Assembly: GCA_964030475.1 (NCBI GenBank)
Contig: CAXIPT010000002.1
Coordinates: 12,068,426-12,132,425 of the forward strand
DNA from: Tethya wilhelma
Lineage: Eukaryota > Porifera > Demospongiae > Tethyida > Tethyidae
Reading direction: 5' to 3'
Length of the DNA: 64,000 bases
The notes beneath the pieces were generated by a model. That model was not told the DNA's origin. It saw nothing but the letters and a program-made list of their open reading frames with translations, and searched no databases. Numbering within the stretch: the stretch's first letter is position 1; every line of letters begins with the position of its first letter. The position numbers and the translations under genes were made by a program. This document shows, piece after piece, positions 47,064-56,032 of the stretch.

Positions 47064-50000
47064 NTGAGTGGGTGGTATAAGCAACACAACAGTGTAAGTT
47101 GACACATCAAGTCAATTTCTCTAGTGACTGACCACAGATGAGATATGCCTGGTCTCCACATCCCACACGAGCTTCTCGTGAGTGTTGTAGCTATTCTGCA
47201 ACGTCTCCAACTGTTTCTGAGTGTTGGTGAGCATCTGTTTGGCCTTCAGGTAGGTCATGAGGAGCTCATACAGCTCATGTCTCTCCTGGTTGCTATGCTG
47301 CATGTATGAACATCACACACACCCACTGCCATAACTATTATACAGTTTACATGCAATAATTTTATCCATGTATGTAGGTAGTGAGGCACATAGATATTAT
47401 TATGTACCTTGATGAAGTTGTCAACAAAGAGTGGTTGGGCATCAAGCTGTGGGTTGGGATAGAGCAGGGAAAGGTCTTCTTCAGTGAAAGGAACTAGCTC
47501 CTCCATCACCTCTTGTTCTGATGGCAGGAGAAAGAAAGGGGAAAACAACATAGAAAATGGTACAAATACACAAAATGTACATACTCTATTGTGCATCTAC
47601 AAACCCTCAAAACAATTCAACCCATGAATAGCCTCGTTTCCAGGCTCTTCAAATAACATAGAAGAGAAAGGGGCCCTGGGATCCAAGTTACTTTAATCAC
47701 AATCTGCGATTCTGCACCATTTAGCCATGTCCCCACACAAGCCCATTCTCTAAGAGGACACGTCAACCAGAAACTAAAACCTAAAATCTTGCATATATTT
47801 CATTAAAGGAGTATGAACTTGCATGGGCATGTAAGTATGCGTTCTGTATGGGTGCTAACCTTGTAAGTAGCTGTCAAGCCGCGGGTAATGGATGGAGTGC
47901 TCCTCTTGTGCTTCAGTTGTTGTCACTTGTACAACACGCACCTCTTCACTTAAATCAATTAGTGCAGGGGCAGACTCTATTACCTCATCTTCTTGAACAA
48001 TTGGACCAGTCACTTCTTGAGTCACACGTTGGTCATGTGATTCCGCTTGTTGAATCTCACTGATCACATGTTGGTCATGTGACTCAACTTGCGGCATGTC
48101 ATGCAGAGCATGTGATCCTACATCCTGTGCACTCTGACCTCTGCATTCAGGAGTGACAGTCGACAACACACTGGCTTGTACCTGCTCTTGTTCAACAACA
48201 GTCGGTGCTACATCTTCATCTTGTCTCTCAACAGCTGACTGTTGTACTCGTAAAGTTGTTGTGACATCGCTACTCAAAGGCGTGACACCTATTACATCAT
48301 TCTTATTGTTTTGGAGCAGTGAAGGTTGAGTAGCTGCACCGACTGGTTCACTAGTTCTTATCTCTTTGCTCTGTTCTGTCTCATTTAACTCCTCGCTTGC
48401 TTCAACAAATATATCTTCACCATCTCTTGTAGCCAGGTCATTCATTGCTTCAGGTTTGGTCGCTATGGGTGCTAATTCTGAAGCCTCACTGATAACAGGC
48501 AGGGGTTTACTCTTTACCTCGTCACCATTAGAACCATTTCTAGTCAGCGTCTCAGTTTTTTGTACGACTTCAGACTCAATTATTTCAGGCTCCACACCAG
48601 CAGAGGTGACGGTAGAGGTCGTCTCGCTGGCCACTGGACTAGCGTTTGCTCCATCTTTCTCCACAACGTCTGTTGGAGCAGAGACAAGTTGGGGTTTAGG
48701 CACTAGTGGAGAGGCCCCTTCTACCTTGGTGGCAGCATCTTTCACCTACAGGTGTACAGTGAGTAGTTGCATTGCAGATCATGCAGTCAAAAAAAGAAAG
48801 AATGAATAATTAATAAATATATTTTTTATAAGTGTAGGCAACATAATTGACATGCTAAAAAGTACATGTATAGACACTATTTATATTGAAATCTATACAT
48901 GCAATCTGTCACCAGTACTGAGGAACATGTTAGCTAACAAGCAACACAAAAGAAAATAATTTCTAAATAAATTTTTGCAAGCAGAGAACGGCAGTTGTAA
49001 TAAGACTATCAAAGTCCAAAGGTCAATCTCTCTTGAGTACAAGTATCCCATTAAGTACAATTAGAGACTAAGTTGTGGTTCAACCATACATGTGAGGCTA
49101 CACGTGTAACACATTAACTACTGCATCATGTGACTTGCAAGTAGCAACAACACACACAATGATACTAGAAATAATTAGAGTCATGCATAATATTAGTATT
49201 ATTCAAGCACATAGTGACAAGGACTGACACAAAGATGGATTTGAATGAATGTTTCGGTGGAAAGAAAATTAAAAAAGCTGTTGTAATTTTCCAAATTTAC
49301 ACTCAAACAAAAGCGTGATAAATAGATAAATGGTACTATTCATTAGCAAGGAGTTCTAACAAATATAATCATAACTGGAGTAGAGAGATAAGTAAGTATG
49401 TTTATTGTTGCAGTATAATAGAGGGGTTACACCCTTTTCTCAGCACCTAATGTCACCATGACTCCCTCCCACTGTATCATTCCACCAGTATAGACATGCA
49501 CCCGCCTATTATAATACCACAGGGGAACTCCTGTTTACATTTTAATACAACTTGTATCAATAGTCATGAATTCTCCAGAGTGTCTTGCAATCCCCAACAC
49601 GAGGTCATAATAAATGAATAATTATACATTTCTACCTCAAATTAAAAATTTTTACTAAAAAAAATAATTTCATAAAGCACATTAGGTGAAAATTTGTTTA
49701 CAGTGTTTTCCAAAAACAGTTGTTGTTATACACACAGATGCACCACTGCATTTGTCACAGAGCTATGGTTTTAGGACAGAGGCTATCTAGTCATGACTTG
49801 CCCACTGTGACAAGCCACGAGTCCCTCTTGACGATCTAACATTCTCTCATACTCGTGGAGGAGCCCATATAAACCTGGACATCAACACTCAGACATTACA
49901 TTGGAGGTACTTGTAGCTATAGTACTGATCATGGGGTATGCTACATGACTAGAATGGAAAAAAAGAAGCAGATTCACCATGCAAAGGGCATACTAGATTG

Positions 50001-50464
50001 AAAGAAATTTTTTCAACCTTTAAAAGATGCAGCTGCCATTTACTACTGTGTGGTAGGATTAATATTCTTTCAGCTTTGATATTTATCATTCATGATCATT
50101 CTCCCATCTATATACATGTACATTTTAATTAATTGCTACATGTATGGAAGTAATACAGTTGTGAACGCTCCATAGCTGGTCAGATATGTCCCGTGCTATT
50201 TATGCAACAAAGGCCAGATGATACACATACCTCAGTAGTACTCTTTTGTTTCCTTTTCTCCTTTTGTTTACCTACATTTCAGAATAATTTCAGCATAGGA
50301 TAAACTCACATAGCCACCGAGCACAGAATTTGTGCATTCTTGCAATGATTTACGATTGTGTAAAGCAAACACAAGCAAGTATATCATCATGACTGCGTCT
50401 TGAACTTATTACTTGATGATTTTTTCTTGGATTTTCCCTTTGGTTTCGGTCTTACAGCCTCCAT
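24982..50464 (-). CDS. EPG5: Ectopic P granules protein 5 homologue (EPG5), about 30 exons, C-terminus missing
   Basis: EPG5 is a large Rab7 effector that tethers autophagosomes to late endosomes/lysosomes. The start codon at 50464-50462 opens MEAVRPKPKGKSKKKSS. Exons in transcript order: 50412-50464, 50231-50271, 47860-48745, 47408-47517, 47133-47297, 46887-47009, 46495-46615, 45981-46126, 45514-45676, 44861-45002, 44476-44582, 43966-44077, 43653-43803, 43086-43274, 42655-42881, 42100-42260, 41679-41819, 41327-41491, 41004-41140, 40505-40706, 40039-40216, 39534-39674, then 39123-39243 or 38365-38485, 37589-37789, 37378-37467, 37102-37239, 36589-36926, 36222-36342, 33267-33408, 31856-32027, 26938-27096, 26440-26614, 25985-26118, 25453-25647, 24982-25206. 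Landmarks matching vertebrate EPG5: ELVPFTEEDL, HELYELL, ISVLFMF, LARVILGGLNWG and LCPLIWQKFFMLYLQRP. Exon 3 is a long acidic low-complexity region. Roughly the last third of the vertebrate protein is absent, lost at the gap. Confidence 0.88.
25218..25254. repeat. (GT)n microsatellite upstream of an EPG5 acceptor
   Basis: About 37 bases of TG; in the EPG5 sense strand it reads as CA and ends about 10 bases before the acceptor of the 24982-25206 exon. Confidence 0.9.
26258..26420 (+). mobile_element. Degenerate tRNA-derived SINE in EPG5 intron
   Basis: AAGTGGCCTAGACTC resembles a Pol III A box, and AGTTTGAGTCT at 26307-26317 resembles a B box (consensus GGTTCGANTCC) within a folded tRNA-like head ending CTCACCAGTACC. 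The following AAAATGAGG segment also resembles the SINE at 58540. It is therefore probably an older copy of that family. Confidence 0.5.
27312..27330 (+). promoter_or_regulatory. Core promoter of the nested beta-helix gene
   Basis: A TATAAAAG box at 27323-27330 lies about 54 bases before the start codon, directly preceded by ACGACGTCAT, which contains a CRE-like GACGTCA core. This supports an independent promoter for the nested gene. Confidence 0.5.
27384..31439 (+). CDS. Beta-helix ectodomain multi-pass membrane protein, intronless, nested in EPG5
   Basis: A single 1351-residue open frame. Residues 1-25 look like a signal peptide (FQVIIYLLSIYNLIKAS). Residues 30-900 are rich in N-glycosylation sites and carry repeated F-x-N-N and GGA-[IL] motifs (VFDNNYGYNGGALSLYS, FVNNHALSKGGAIFVDD), typical of right-handed parallel beta-helix proteins such as the Pmp type. 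A cysteine-rich segment follows at 921-951 (CDFNRSGTLCGGCQ). Then come about 8 hydrophobic segments (near 952-980, 1038-1055, 1067-1085, 1120-1148, 1179-1199, 1207-1229, 1239-1256 and 1264-1287) and a short cytoplasmic tail. No function is known to me; a surface recognition or receptor-like role is only inferred from the topology. It lies within an intron of EPG5 on the opposite strand, and no introns interrupt it. Confidence 0.9.
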   Translation: MMLKMAKSFQVIIYLLSIYNLIKASEFDVENQTYVYATPTTLLGGKDTINLSCPVSKCYSLQEISETYIFTSNTTLVLLPGVHNITKNASLDIEYVENFAITGYHYNLKSESEQILPVIWCSNSIGFAINLHNIDGVFLHGFKMHACSGDITKIPLHQCHFGDIVIDITISIKITDSFGITLKNIHVNNSTGVGLLLFQVFNNVSIIGSEFSYNTQGCCIVISKMDSEADSEYVDFNDAIFGDLYIYINITKSVFSYNGGTPLIPTLEDYIDLTDVDTDDPARTGIVYNIGDIGPAMYIELVTKAIQGFEVYLQNLTFYMNDAHNLHMHLWSITPISKATLQHFNSLRSYKEESPYFDSIHLLPYFGLNIEIYGTVDVYVEHSYFAGSGSCFRAKKRVIDWFCDDLNPESNYGSPQMILRSIVFRDIQCYHNGSVLYFSSIDTEVNDLEIRNSSTIRQAIFSDGSIIRLVGNCSFRNNVAIFLIMDTVLAIVGPNTTIIFEDNTYSIDWLGFGHALSNSHIIILNSNVIFRNNTATDSSALSLHTSMLYIHGNSTIVFDNNYGYNGGALSLYSKSKVNTCSKQQSFSPNYLGLSYSLPLNILECENNYISIIFVNNHALSKGGAIFVDDSSYLYYRTLVNWLPYIRNTEISFVNNTAELAGSAIFGGWINDTYRDIPAFNFDESEDLSVVASNPLRVCICNLSMVPNCEIIKHQVVTYPGKTFGFKAVAVGRNYGTVPSVVYTYAAFRRNSIKSEIILNEEEYVQPVYRHCTTLKYTVYSNNHEIQDTVTIKLIVEHKNTMDLNGMQIKTNDLSLQHELHTLNQELRIVAMINKCPLGFHLNSTTKSCTCHSTLTNNEIHDCDINTLKITKPSQKWVNTTFIHNLDDNESPGAIVSDHCPFNYCRQNLSRLAFNLEYPDDQCDFNRSGTLCGGCQTNFSHVLGTSKCNKCLSFWIFLLIPVLAILGVVLIVAMLALNLSVSSGMLNGLVLYANIIQANNTTFFESGSYFIAWLNLDLGIEMCFYNGLDGYVKTWLQFIFPLYIWTIMIVLIGLSRRYVFFTRLCGSNVVQVLATLFLLSYAKLIRTITTIFQSTTLIYPNGYKRRVWLYDGNVDYLKGKHIPLFIAGLIVLLCLSIPYTVSLLFIQWLRKYNHHRLLRWVGKLKPLFDAYTGPFKEKHCYWFGVLLLVRVALYLVFSLNVSGDTSLNLMAISTTALCVLSYLVLVGGVYRSKVANFADVAFMLNLGILTTGTHFYGNPYNMSTISINIAFCQFILIAFYHLYLRIIETRKGRQLNERLQTKIKQLVTSRKELKEYFIASPVQAHSGVLHSSIELKEPLLADVPHNIIVKTK
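31440..31855. other. 3' flank of the nested gene inside the EPG5 intron
   Basis: AT-rich sequence with an AATAAA at about 31598 that could serve as a polyadenylation signal for the nested gene. No exon was seen. Confidence 0.4.
32274..33199. other. 926-base assembly gap within CA repeats
   Basis: A run of N flanked on both sides by (CA)n tracts (32233-32273 and 33200-33266). It lies in an EPG5 intron, directly after the donor of the 33267-33408 exon in sense orientation. The neighbouring exon peptides join plausibly without a missing exon, but one cannot be excluded. Confidence 0.95.
33527..33747. mobile_element. Foldback MITE with TACTGTA/TACGGTA ends
   Basis: A 221-bp palindromic element. 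Its left end TACTGTAAACGTGGAAATAT and its right end, ATATTTCCATGTTTACGGTA, are reverse complements. Inside, GGCGG/CCGCC-AAATT motifs alternate in both orientations. There is no coding capacity. It lies in the same EPG5 intron as the nested GNAT gene. Confidence 0.8.
33748..34245. mobile_element. Second, diverged copy of the composite element seen at 21 kb
   Basis: The GGGCAATGCTGTAAAA to CTCAATTTTGGCACATGA stretch (33750-33810) and its inverted partner near 33935-33965 match the 21.6-22.0 kb foldback. The block with CCACGTGG and AATGACCTTTGAATTCTACC (34026-34066) and the block CTTCAAACTTGCTCAGAGGC (34217-34236) match 21.46-21.50 kb (inverted) and 21.13-21.18 kb. Confidence 0.65.
34713..35723 (+). 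CDS. GNAT-family acetyltransferase with YitH/HolE-type C-terminal domain, intronless, nested in EPG5
   Basis: A 336-residue single-exon protein. Residues about 33-160 form a GNAT N-acetyltransferase fold: FRPATLKEMD start, the beta strand GHVSVLRYP and the acetyl-CoA pyrophosphate loop RGDGFGKAL at about 107-115. Residues about 170-330 match the second GNAT-like domain found in YitH/HolE-type proteins (Acetyltransf_18), with GYAAVMRDGNIAGYTILRQ and IGLAMAPFYADN. Substrate unknown. The first 20 residues (basic, with hydrophobic positions) could be a mitochondrial presequence, or translation could begin at Met-20 (MARSSTVSTPEK). It is nested in an EPG5 intron on the opposite strand. Its lack of introns suggests retroposition or an old single-exon gene. 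Confidence 0.85.
   Translation: MKMFRKLNHILVKPHLSLQMARSSTVSTPEKLSFRPATLKEMDLVTREAIKEGWHVGPYDFPNAYAFDPQGFIMGEKDNKPVGHVSVLRYPNHSTYVGGRIVLDTAYRGDGFGKALYYASYEVSDKRYTIGGDVVKKAQPWFEAIGYEYYWDIYLVELNQGKVIKNLNGINLLSGQVMIKPLNYVSLSKVLQYDSFIFGTQGHVFIKNWIATPGSFGYAAVMRDGNIAGYTILRQVIRGGGTEIGLAMAPFYADNVHIAKALIKTAAEECSANKAVPNTKLDLFHPVGEGCGDGSSELMEELGAELSQIGVRLYNKGVPPGRKIDKIYGITSPSFD
35724..36221. other. Non-coding intron sequence after the nested GNAT gene
   Basis: AT-rich. The phrase CAATTTGTATTGTGTCT occurs twice (about 35867 and 36017). An open stretch here overlaps the GNAT 3' end but shows no domain. Confidence 0.4.
37966..38085. repeat. Minisatellite carrying splice-donor-like motifs
   Basis: Units of about 25-30 bases, each close to AAGAGATTACTGACCTGCAT. 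In the EPG5 sense strand they read CAGGTCAGTAATCTCTT, that is, repeated CAG|GTCAGT donor consensus. Further units occur at about 38295-38365, 38745-38835 and 39055-39122, around both copies of the duplicated exon. Confidence 0.7.
38079..38298. mobile_element. Foldback MITE, TACTGTA/TACGGTA ends (copy 1)
   Basis: About 220 bp. The left end TACTGTATAGTGGGTAAATT mirrors the right end TTTACCCGCTATACGGTA. Inside, TTTGGCGA and TCGCCAAA motifs repeat. It resembles the 33527 element in termini and GGC-rich motifs but differs in sequence. Confidence 0.75.
38837..39055. mobile_element. Foldback MITE, TACCGTA/TACGGTA ends (copy 2)
   Basis: Tandem-duplicated copy of the element at 38079, beginning TACCGTATAGCGGGTAAATT and ending at CTATACGGTA. 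It differs by a few substitutions, so the duplication followed the element's insertion. Confidence 0.75.
41531..41678. repeat. Long (CA)n microsatellite abutting an EPG5 donor
   Basis: About 148 bases of CA with a single N at 41600. In the EPG5 sense strand it is (GT)n and begins at the donor dinucleotide of the exon at 41679-41819, so the 5' splice site is the first repeat unit. Confidence 0.92.
44591..44642. repeat. (TG)n microsatellite next to an EPG5 acceptor
   Basis: About 50 bases of TG. In sense orientation it is (CA)n ending about 6 bases before the acceptor CTCAG of the 44476-44582 exon. Confidence 0.9.
46222..46340. mobile_element. Degenerate relative of the TAC-GTA foldback elements
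   Basis: Begins TACTGCATAGTGGGTAATTT, close to the left end of the 38079 element. It continues with AATTTGGC-like motifs but has no matching right end. Confidence 0.5.
47012..47066. repeat. (TG)n microsatellite next to an EPG5 acceptor
   Basis: A TG tract with one N at 47064. In sense orientation the CA repeat itself forms the CACAG acceptor of exon 46887-47009. Confidence 0.9.
48746..50230. other. EPG5 intron 2, no other feature seen
   Basis: About 1.5 kb of AT-rich sequence between the short basic exon 2 and the long acidic exon 3 of EPG5. No nested gene, RNA gene or clear repeat was recognised on either strand. Confidence 0.45.
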
Positions 50465-51848
50465 TGTGCCTACAATGAGCAGACAATATGTTCATGAATG
50501 CCTCAATGGCTAGACACCAACTGTTGTATGTGTTGCTGCATGCATACGGACACGAGAATAAAACCACTTGCATGCAAGCATTTACTCAAGGTGGGGAACA
50601 CATAAGCACTCACCGACAAGGAGACGAAATGCACTGTCACTGTTGAACAAGATACCTGTAGCTTCTTCACATCACATGACTGTTTGAGCTCACTGTTTCT
50701 AAATGATGCGCACCACTCCCCGCTCATTGTCATTAATTAGCTAGCGACACCCTTTTCCGGCGGAAGATGAAGTGCATGAGCGCGGCTGATCGATCATAGG
50801 TCACACAACAACACACAACAGACAAGCTTTATAAGGTGCGATTTCTAAAATCATAGCCAAGGTCTGAAGGAGGAAGTGAAGTTATTTGGAGTCAGGTGCA
50901 GTCAAGCTTGACAATATTGCAAGTTCTTCGTATATTCATAGCATACTAGATAGTCAGCCGATAAATCCCTCGAGACTTGAGTAGATAAGACTACTGCTGA
51001 AAGACCATAAGGCTGACCTTGCACAGTGCAAGGGTGTGAAGATAAAATTAATTTTGCTACTAAAGTGAGCTACTTTGAGTCTTGCATACATTTGGATAAT
51101 CTCAAAGACTTGTAGGTAAGCAACAGAATCAAGCTACGTACTACTTTTGTGTGTTTGTGTGTGTGCACATACAGATAAACACAGGCTACAGCCTACCATA
51201 AATATATTTGTGCTTTGAAAGGTGTAGCACAGTCCTGACCTTGAACAGATGAAGTAAACATTTATCCAACCAGCTTGTTTGAACAACCCAAAGCTTATTA
51301 TTTTCCAACAGCTGTTTTATTGTCTGCATACATCAGTGTCAGCTACATGATGTGTTGTCCAGGCTGGTGTCTATGTTCTTGAACACACCCACTATGTAAA
51401 CTGGTGTGCCTCACACACAAGTTGTAATCCACCCAGCTGTGTTACTAGTGAAGATGCTCAAGTAGTTGCACATGATATCTCTGATCCTTGCTGCATCTCT
51501 GTGGCTTTAAATCATTATTTTTTTTATACTTGAATGGCTTGGTTTAATGGATACAGTAACGTTATATTTAACGGTTTGATTAGCACAATAGTTGCTACCG
51601 GGCGAGTGAAAGCTTTCTGTTTGGGTTGCTAAATGTTGTCAATGTGAGATTCTCTCAGGTTTGTTGGTAAGTGAAAGATGTGAAGGTACATTGTAAACAC
51701 ATGCAAACCTTATGGTGTAGTAATTAAGGTGTGTGTTATACGTGTTCACCTACATGTACTGTATACAAATTATGCTATAACAGTACTTCACAGTCTTTAG
51801 CTGTCGTGCTTTGCACATTGTGAGTCACATGGTTAACACTGTGTGTGC

Positions 51849-51902
<54 letters not shown>

Positions 51903-52444
51903 TGTTATTGTTTCCTTTTGACCCACTCATTATGAGCCTCTTTTACATAACCATCCACCCATCCATGACTAACTCTCTTTGTTGGCAAAACTCAGTCCTG
52001 ATGAGTCACAGGGTGCAAACATCCAGGAATTAGGTCACTTGTTCTCTTTACAGGAAGCATTAGCTCATCAATCACCAATCCCTTGGCTTCTCACTATATA
52101 TATCTACCCACTTCAAAAAGAACAGGATTTACCCACTTTTGTCCAACACCTACAATATAATATCTGAAGACATACTAGTCAGCCTGTGTCCTCCATGTCT
52201 ACATATTGTGCAGTTCTCTGAGATGAGCCTTGTAGCTCCCAATACACATTGTCCTGTCTTGTGGTGGATATGATTAAGGATGCTGTTTCTTGTATGATTG
52301 TTCCCCAGACAATAGTCTCTAGGTGACAAGAATTTCATCTGGTTTGCCTAGCAAGTTTGATCCCCACATTTTGTTGTGACTTTCAAAACGACTGATCTGC
52401 GTACATGTTTGATGTGCATTTGACCAGTTGTGTCTTGCCGGGTG

Positions 52445-52482
<38 letters not shown>

Positions 52483-54748
52483 AGAGAGAGAGGGCATAGC
52501 AAATTGCATTGTGTGCCATAGGAATTGAAAGTGATGATGGTCGATTGGACCTCACTATAATAATGTGAGGTGATTACCACTATAATTTTTATGGCTTGTC
52601 AAAGTTGTCTATTTCAAACTCAATCAGTGGTCTCAATTCCATTGTGTGGTAGTGCCAAAGTGACCGTCTGTGTTCAAACATCAAACGTCCAAAAATGACA
52701 ATACTATAAGAGTCTGCCTGTGAAGCCTGCTGCACATGGCTGTCTATAGGTCTTGTAGCAACTCTTAAAAAGTTTGAGGTATATCTCCCACTCTCTTCTG
52801 CTAATGTTCTTTGTATAGAGCTCTTGCAAATGACTTCAGAACCATTTTGAAGTGATACTAAAGTTAGTTATTTCTGCCATACGGAAGTGACTCATTTCAC
52901 GTAATTGCAAGAGCTCTATATCTTTCCATGAGACTATATATTCTGATGAGATGTGCAAGGTTGTTGTCAACCATTCTTAGAAGTAGCTGCATGCAACCTT
53001 AGAGATGCTGGCTAGATTGAGAGCCTCATTTCATGCAGTGTTAACTTCAAACAAAGCCCTAATTGGTGGTGGTGGTGGTTGGGGGAGTGAGGGTGGTAGT
53101 GAAGCTACCATTTAGGTAAGGTCTTGTATCTGTGGAATTCTTCTATCCCATTCTAAATTAGTGTTTTGCTTAATGTGACTAGAGAGGTTTGTTCAGTGGT
53201 CAAAACTGACGGTAACGATAGATCACTCCATTAATCCCATCCAGTAAGCTGTCAGTCCTCCTTTGATTATGACATGAACACTACATGCTTTACAGCACAC
53301 CTTTGATACGTTATTGTACCCCCACGTCAAGCACATGCACTTGTAGTGGAAGCCTTCCTCTAATTTGTGCCGAAGTGTTTATTTTTGTGATTCTTTTTCG
53401 TAAAGTGTCCGATGATTAATTAGAAGTTGTTACGAATACGTTGTCTCATAATTTGTTCACTAATTATTGTGTGCTGTGTTTCAGAATGTAGTACCTAGCT
53501 CGTGTACTTAATCACATACCAGATCTTCGTGAATTCCATTAAACCATCAAAACAAGAGTGCATCGGCTAGCCTAACTGTACTGTGTACATGCCATTCTAG
53601 ATTGTTTTCATTCCATAGGTACGTACGTGTAGAGTGCAATGACTTGTGACCCTTCCTCAAGGAAAACAATATCTTCAACTCCTGGGCCACCAAGGGTTGT
53701 GTCTAGGAGAACACTGTTAGAACAGTCATTATCAAACCTCCTATGTCTTATTGTCATAGTGTATTTTGTTCTATTAGCGAATGAAGATAAAAAAGAATGA
53801 ATTTGAAGAGAACCACTTACCAAAATTAGTGTTTAGTTGGAAATGTAGCTTGCTAGCTGTACTTGCGTGATGCACAGCCATTCTTTCGGTGCACGCTACT
53901 TACTTTGTTATTCCTTTTAGTTTAGCTTCAAAGCACTTCCCTGTATCTCAGACCCACCTAGCTAGTGACTCGGCTGTCTGCATAGATGTACAAAATTAAT
54001 TAATTGTTGGAATGTTGTAGCCTTCTGGCCCAAATCACGTCCAGGCTGTCCATTTAGAAACGTGGGGGCTGGATAAATCAGTATACCGATATCGGGATGC
54101 ATGGTGCTCTCATCTGCAGCTTGATGGTGGCTCAACGATTCAAAGTGTGTACAATGCATTTCTCTGTGATGTAATAGTATGTCATGACTTACACCTGAGG
54201 TATTTTACACCCCTTCTGACTATTCTTAGCCTTCCAAATAAAGTGACAGTGCTCAGCAAATGGACACACACTGTAGTTGCCATAGATATACTTACATGCT
54301 TGTGAGCTCTGAGTATTAATGAGTGCTGGGTGATGGTGGTTGTACTGTGGACTCTTGACTCTGAACTTATAGTTTATGTTTGAAGTACATTGTTATTGAG
54401 TCCATTGGACACTAATCCTGCACCCAACCATTGAGAGTTTCCTGTGGAACCCTGGGGCTGTTGCTCTCAAAGCAAACAAGTACTTGTTGCACTGTTGTTT
54501 AATGACAGCCAAAAGGTCTGCACTAGAAAGCTGTGGCTTGTCTAGGGGTAGCTATACCTGCAGTGTTTAGTACTGCATTCTTACATGTATATACCCCCAT
54601 TGCACTCTCTGTTGTTAAGTAGCTAAAAATAATTATGACAACTTCTTAATAAGAGAGTGGGAGTATCCACTGATTGAACCCACCCATGCATTAAATATCT
54701 CTGAGGTACAGTAAGGAGAACATAAAGAGGGGGAGAGGGAGTGTCTAC
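50465..54748. other. Mostly non-coding region upstream of EPG5
   Basis: Contains the presumed EPG5 promoter and 5' UTR (50465-50830, with a GCGGCTGATCGATC stretch near 50780). It also holds a (CT)n tract at 51851-51898, a TG tract at 52443-52479, a G-rich run near 53066-53100 and the weak candidate exon at 53627-53770. No confident gene was found on either strand. Confidence 0.45.
53627..53770 (-). CDS. Candidate internal exon of an unrecognised gene
   Basis: A CTAATAG acceptor and a GTACGT donor bound 144 bases (48 codons) encoding TKYTMTIRHRRFDNDC, then LDTTLGGPGVEDIVFLEEG. The composition looks protein-like and the length is a multiple of three. A second open stretch on the same strand, around 54000-54115 (MHPDIGILIYPAPTFLN), might be a preceding exon. 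No family was recognised and no full gene could be built. Confidence 0.3.
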
Positions 54749-55210
54749 ATGGGCTTCATTAATGGAGCAACATTGGCTATTACAGAGACCGCCACTCATA
54801 TTAGCCTTTGGACCAAACGTGTTCCCAGTACGGAACCTAACATGGAGATTTGGTAAGCCAAAAACAACCCCCTAGTCCACATTCCCCTTACAATTTTCAC
54901 AAATCATAAATTTTGTTGTTGTGTAGCATTGATTTCCTGAGAGCCATCTGTAAGGGTAAAGGATATACGATGGAGGACCTCTTGCCATGTGGCAACCTTG
55001 TGCATGTTGGCTACAAGGTGCATGGACTCCCACTGAATGTGAACAGTGATTCCTTCATGAATGGCTTTCATATCTCCTTACTGGATGACCCTATTTATGT
55101 TGAGGTAAATGCTACTGATTTGATCAAAATTTATCATTATACATAAGACTCACGGCAATTCTTCTTCTGTTGTTATATCATAGGATCTCCAGTCTCTGCT
55201 TGAAGAATAA
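54749..55210 (+). pseudogene. 3' fragment duplicate of the eIF4E-like gene
   Basis: Three segments (54749-54852, 54927-55104, 55184-55210) match the last three exons of the gene at 56033-58117 at almost every base. Introns, splice sites, stop codon and part of the 3' UTR are included. Homology starts at the ATGGGCTTCAT inside exon 6, so the acceptor and first part of that exon are missing, and no upstream exons are present. It has no obvious start other than the in-frame internal ATG. It is probably a non-functional segmental duplicate, though the reading frame is still intact. Confidence 0.8.
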
Positions 55211-56032
55211 TTAGAGACAAGCAATCAACCAGCACCAGACTGATCATTATAATGCATGCATGAACTTAACTACAATGCACTATTAAGAATTATAGTAGTA
55301 AAGTTTTTTTTTGTTTTTCCTTAGAATTTTTTTTTTGATAATATTATATTATTATTGGTGCTAATCATGTCAATTGATTCAACATAAATCAATCTTTGAC
55401 TAGTACACCTTGTCAGGGTCATCCTCATCATAGTACAAAATATATCATACGGAATGATTATAGATAACACATCACAATGTAGCTAGCCAACCCTGAACAA
55501 AGCACGGATATAGAACAGGAGTTAGGTGCTGCAAAATGAAATGATTTATTTACATTACTGCAAGTAGATATAAAAATTAATTCAAGGTGCGGGGTACTTA
55601 GGTCTTCTCATGGATATTATAGCTCTATCCATGGTCTTCTGGATTATATGTAATGGGTAAAGGTCATCATACTTATTTGCCTCGTTCCTCGTGAACGTGA
55701 GGACCCGGACGCGGCTAATCACTATGGTTGCTTATGGTGATTAGCTTTGCAAATTTGGTGAAGAGCTAGAGATGAAAACTACCGTACTGATGAAACAAAC
55801 ACACACGCATGTAAGTTGTCTACGTACGTATATACGTACGTGTACGCGCGACGTCGCGCGCGCGTCACGCACATGATCATAGTTGTTTACTCGTATCCCA
55901 GCAACGAATGTCAGTTGCTATGACAGAGCGTCTAAACCGCTATTTCTCAGAATCTTCTTTAGATCTGTGAACCAAAAGTGTTCTTTTACTGCTCTTCTGA
56001 TTCTTGTTGACTACTAAGTTCTCAAACCAACT
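55211..56032 (+). promoter_or_regulatory. 5' region of the eIF4E-like gene with CpG-rich palindromes
   Basis: Near 55826-55870 is a dense cluster of self-complementary motifs (TACGTACGTATATACGTACG, then CGCGCGACGTCGCGCGCGCG), in sharp contrast to the AT-rich surroundings. It lies about 170-200 bases before the start codon at 56033. A promoter or CpG-island-like role is inferred from position. Confidence 0.4.

Noticed and set aside
48366..48809. Open frame opposite the acidic EPG5 exon
   Set aside because: Antisense shadow of the EPG5 low-complexity exon, which has homology support on both sides and consistent phase.
53060..53105. G-rich run as a G-quadruplex
   Set aside because: The GGT repeats give mostly two-base G tracts; only weak potential, and no link to a gene was seen.
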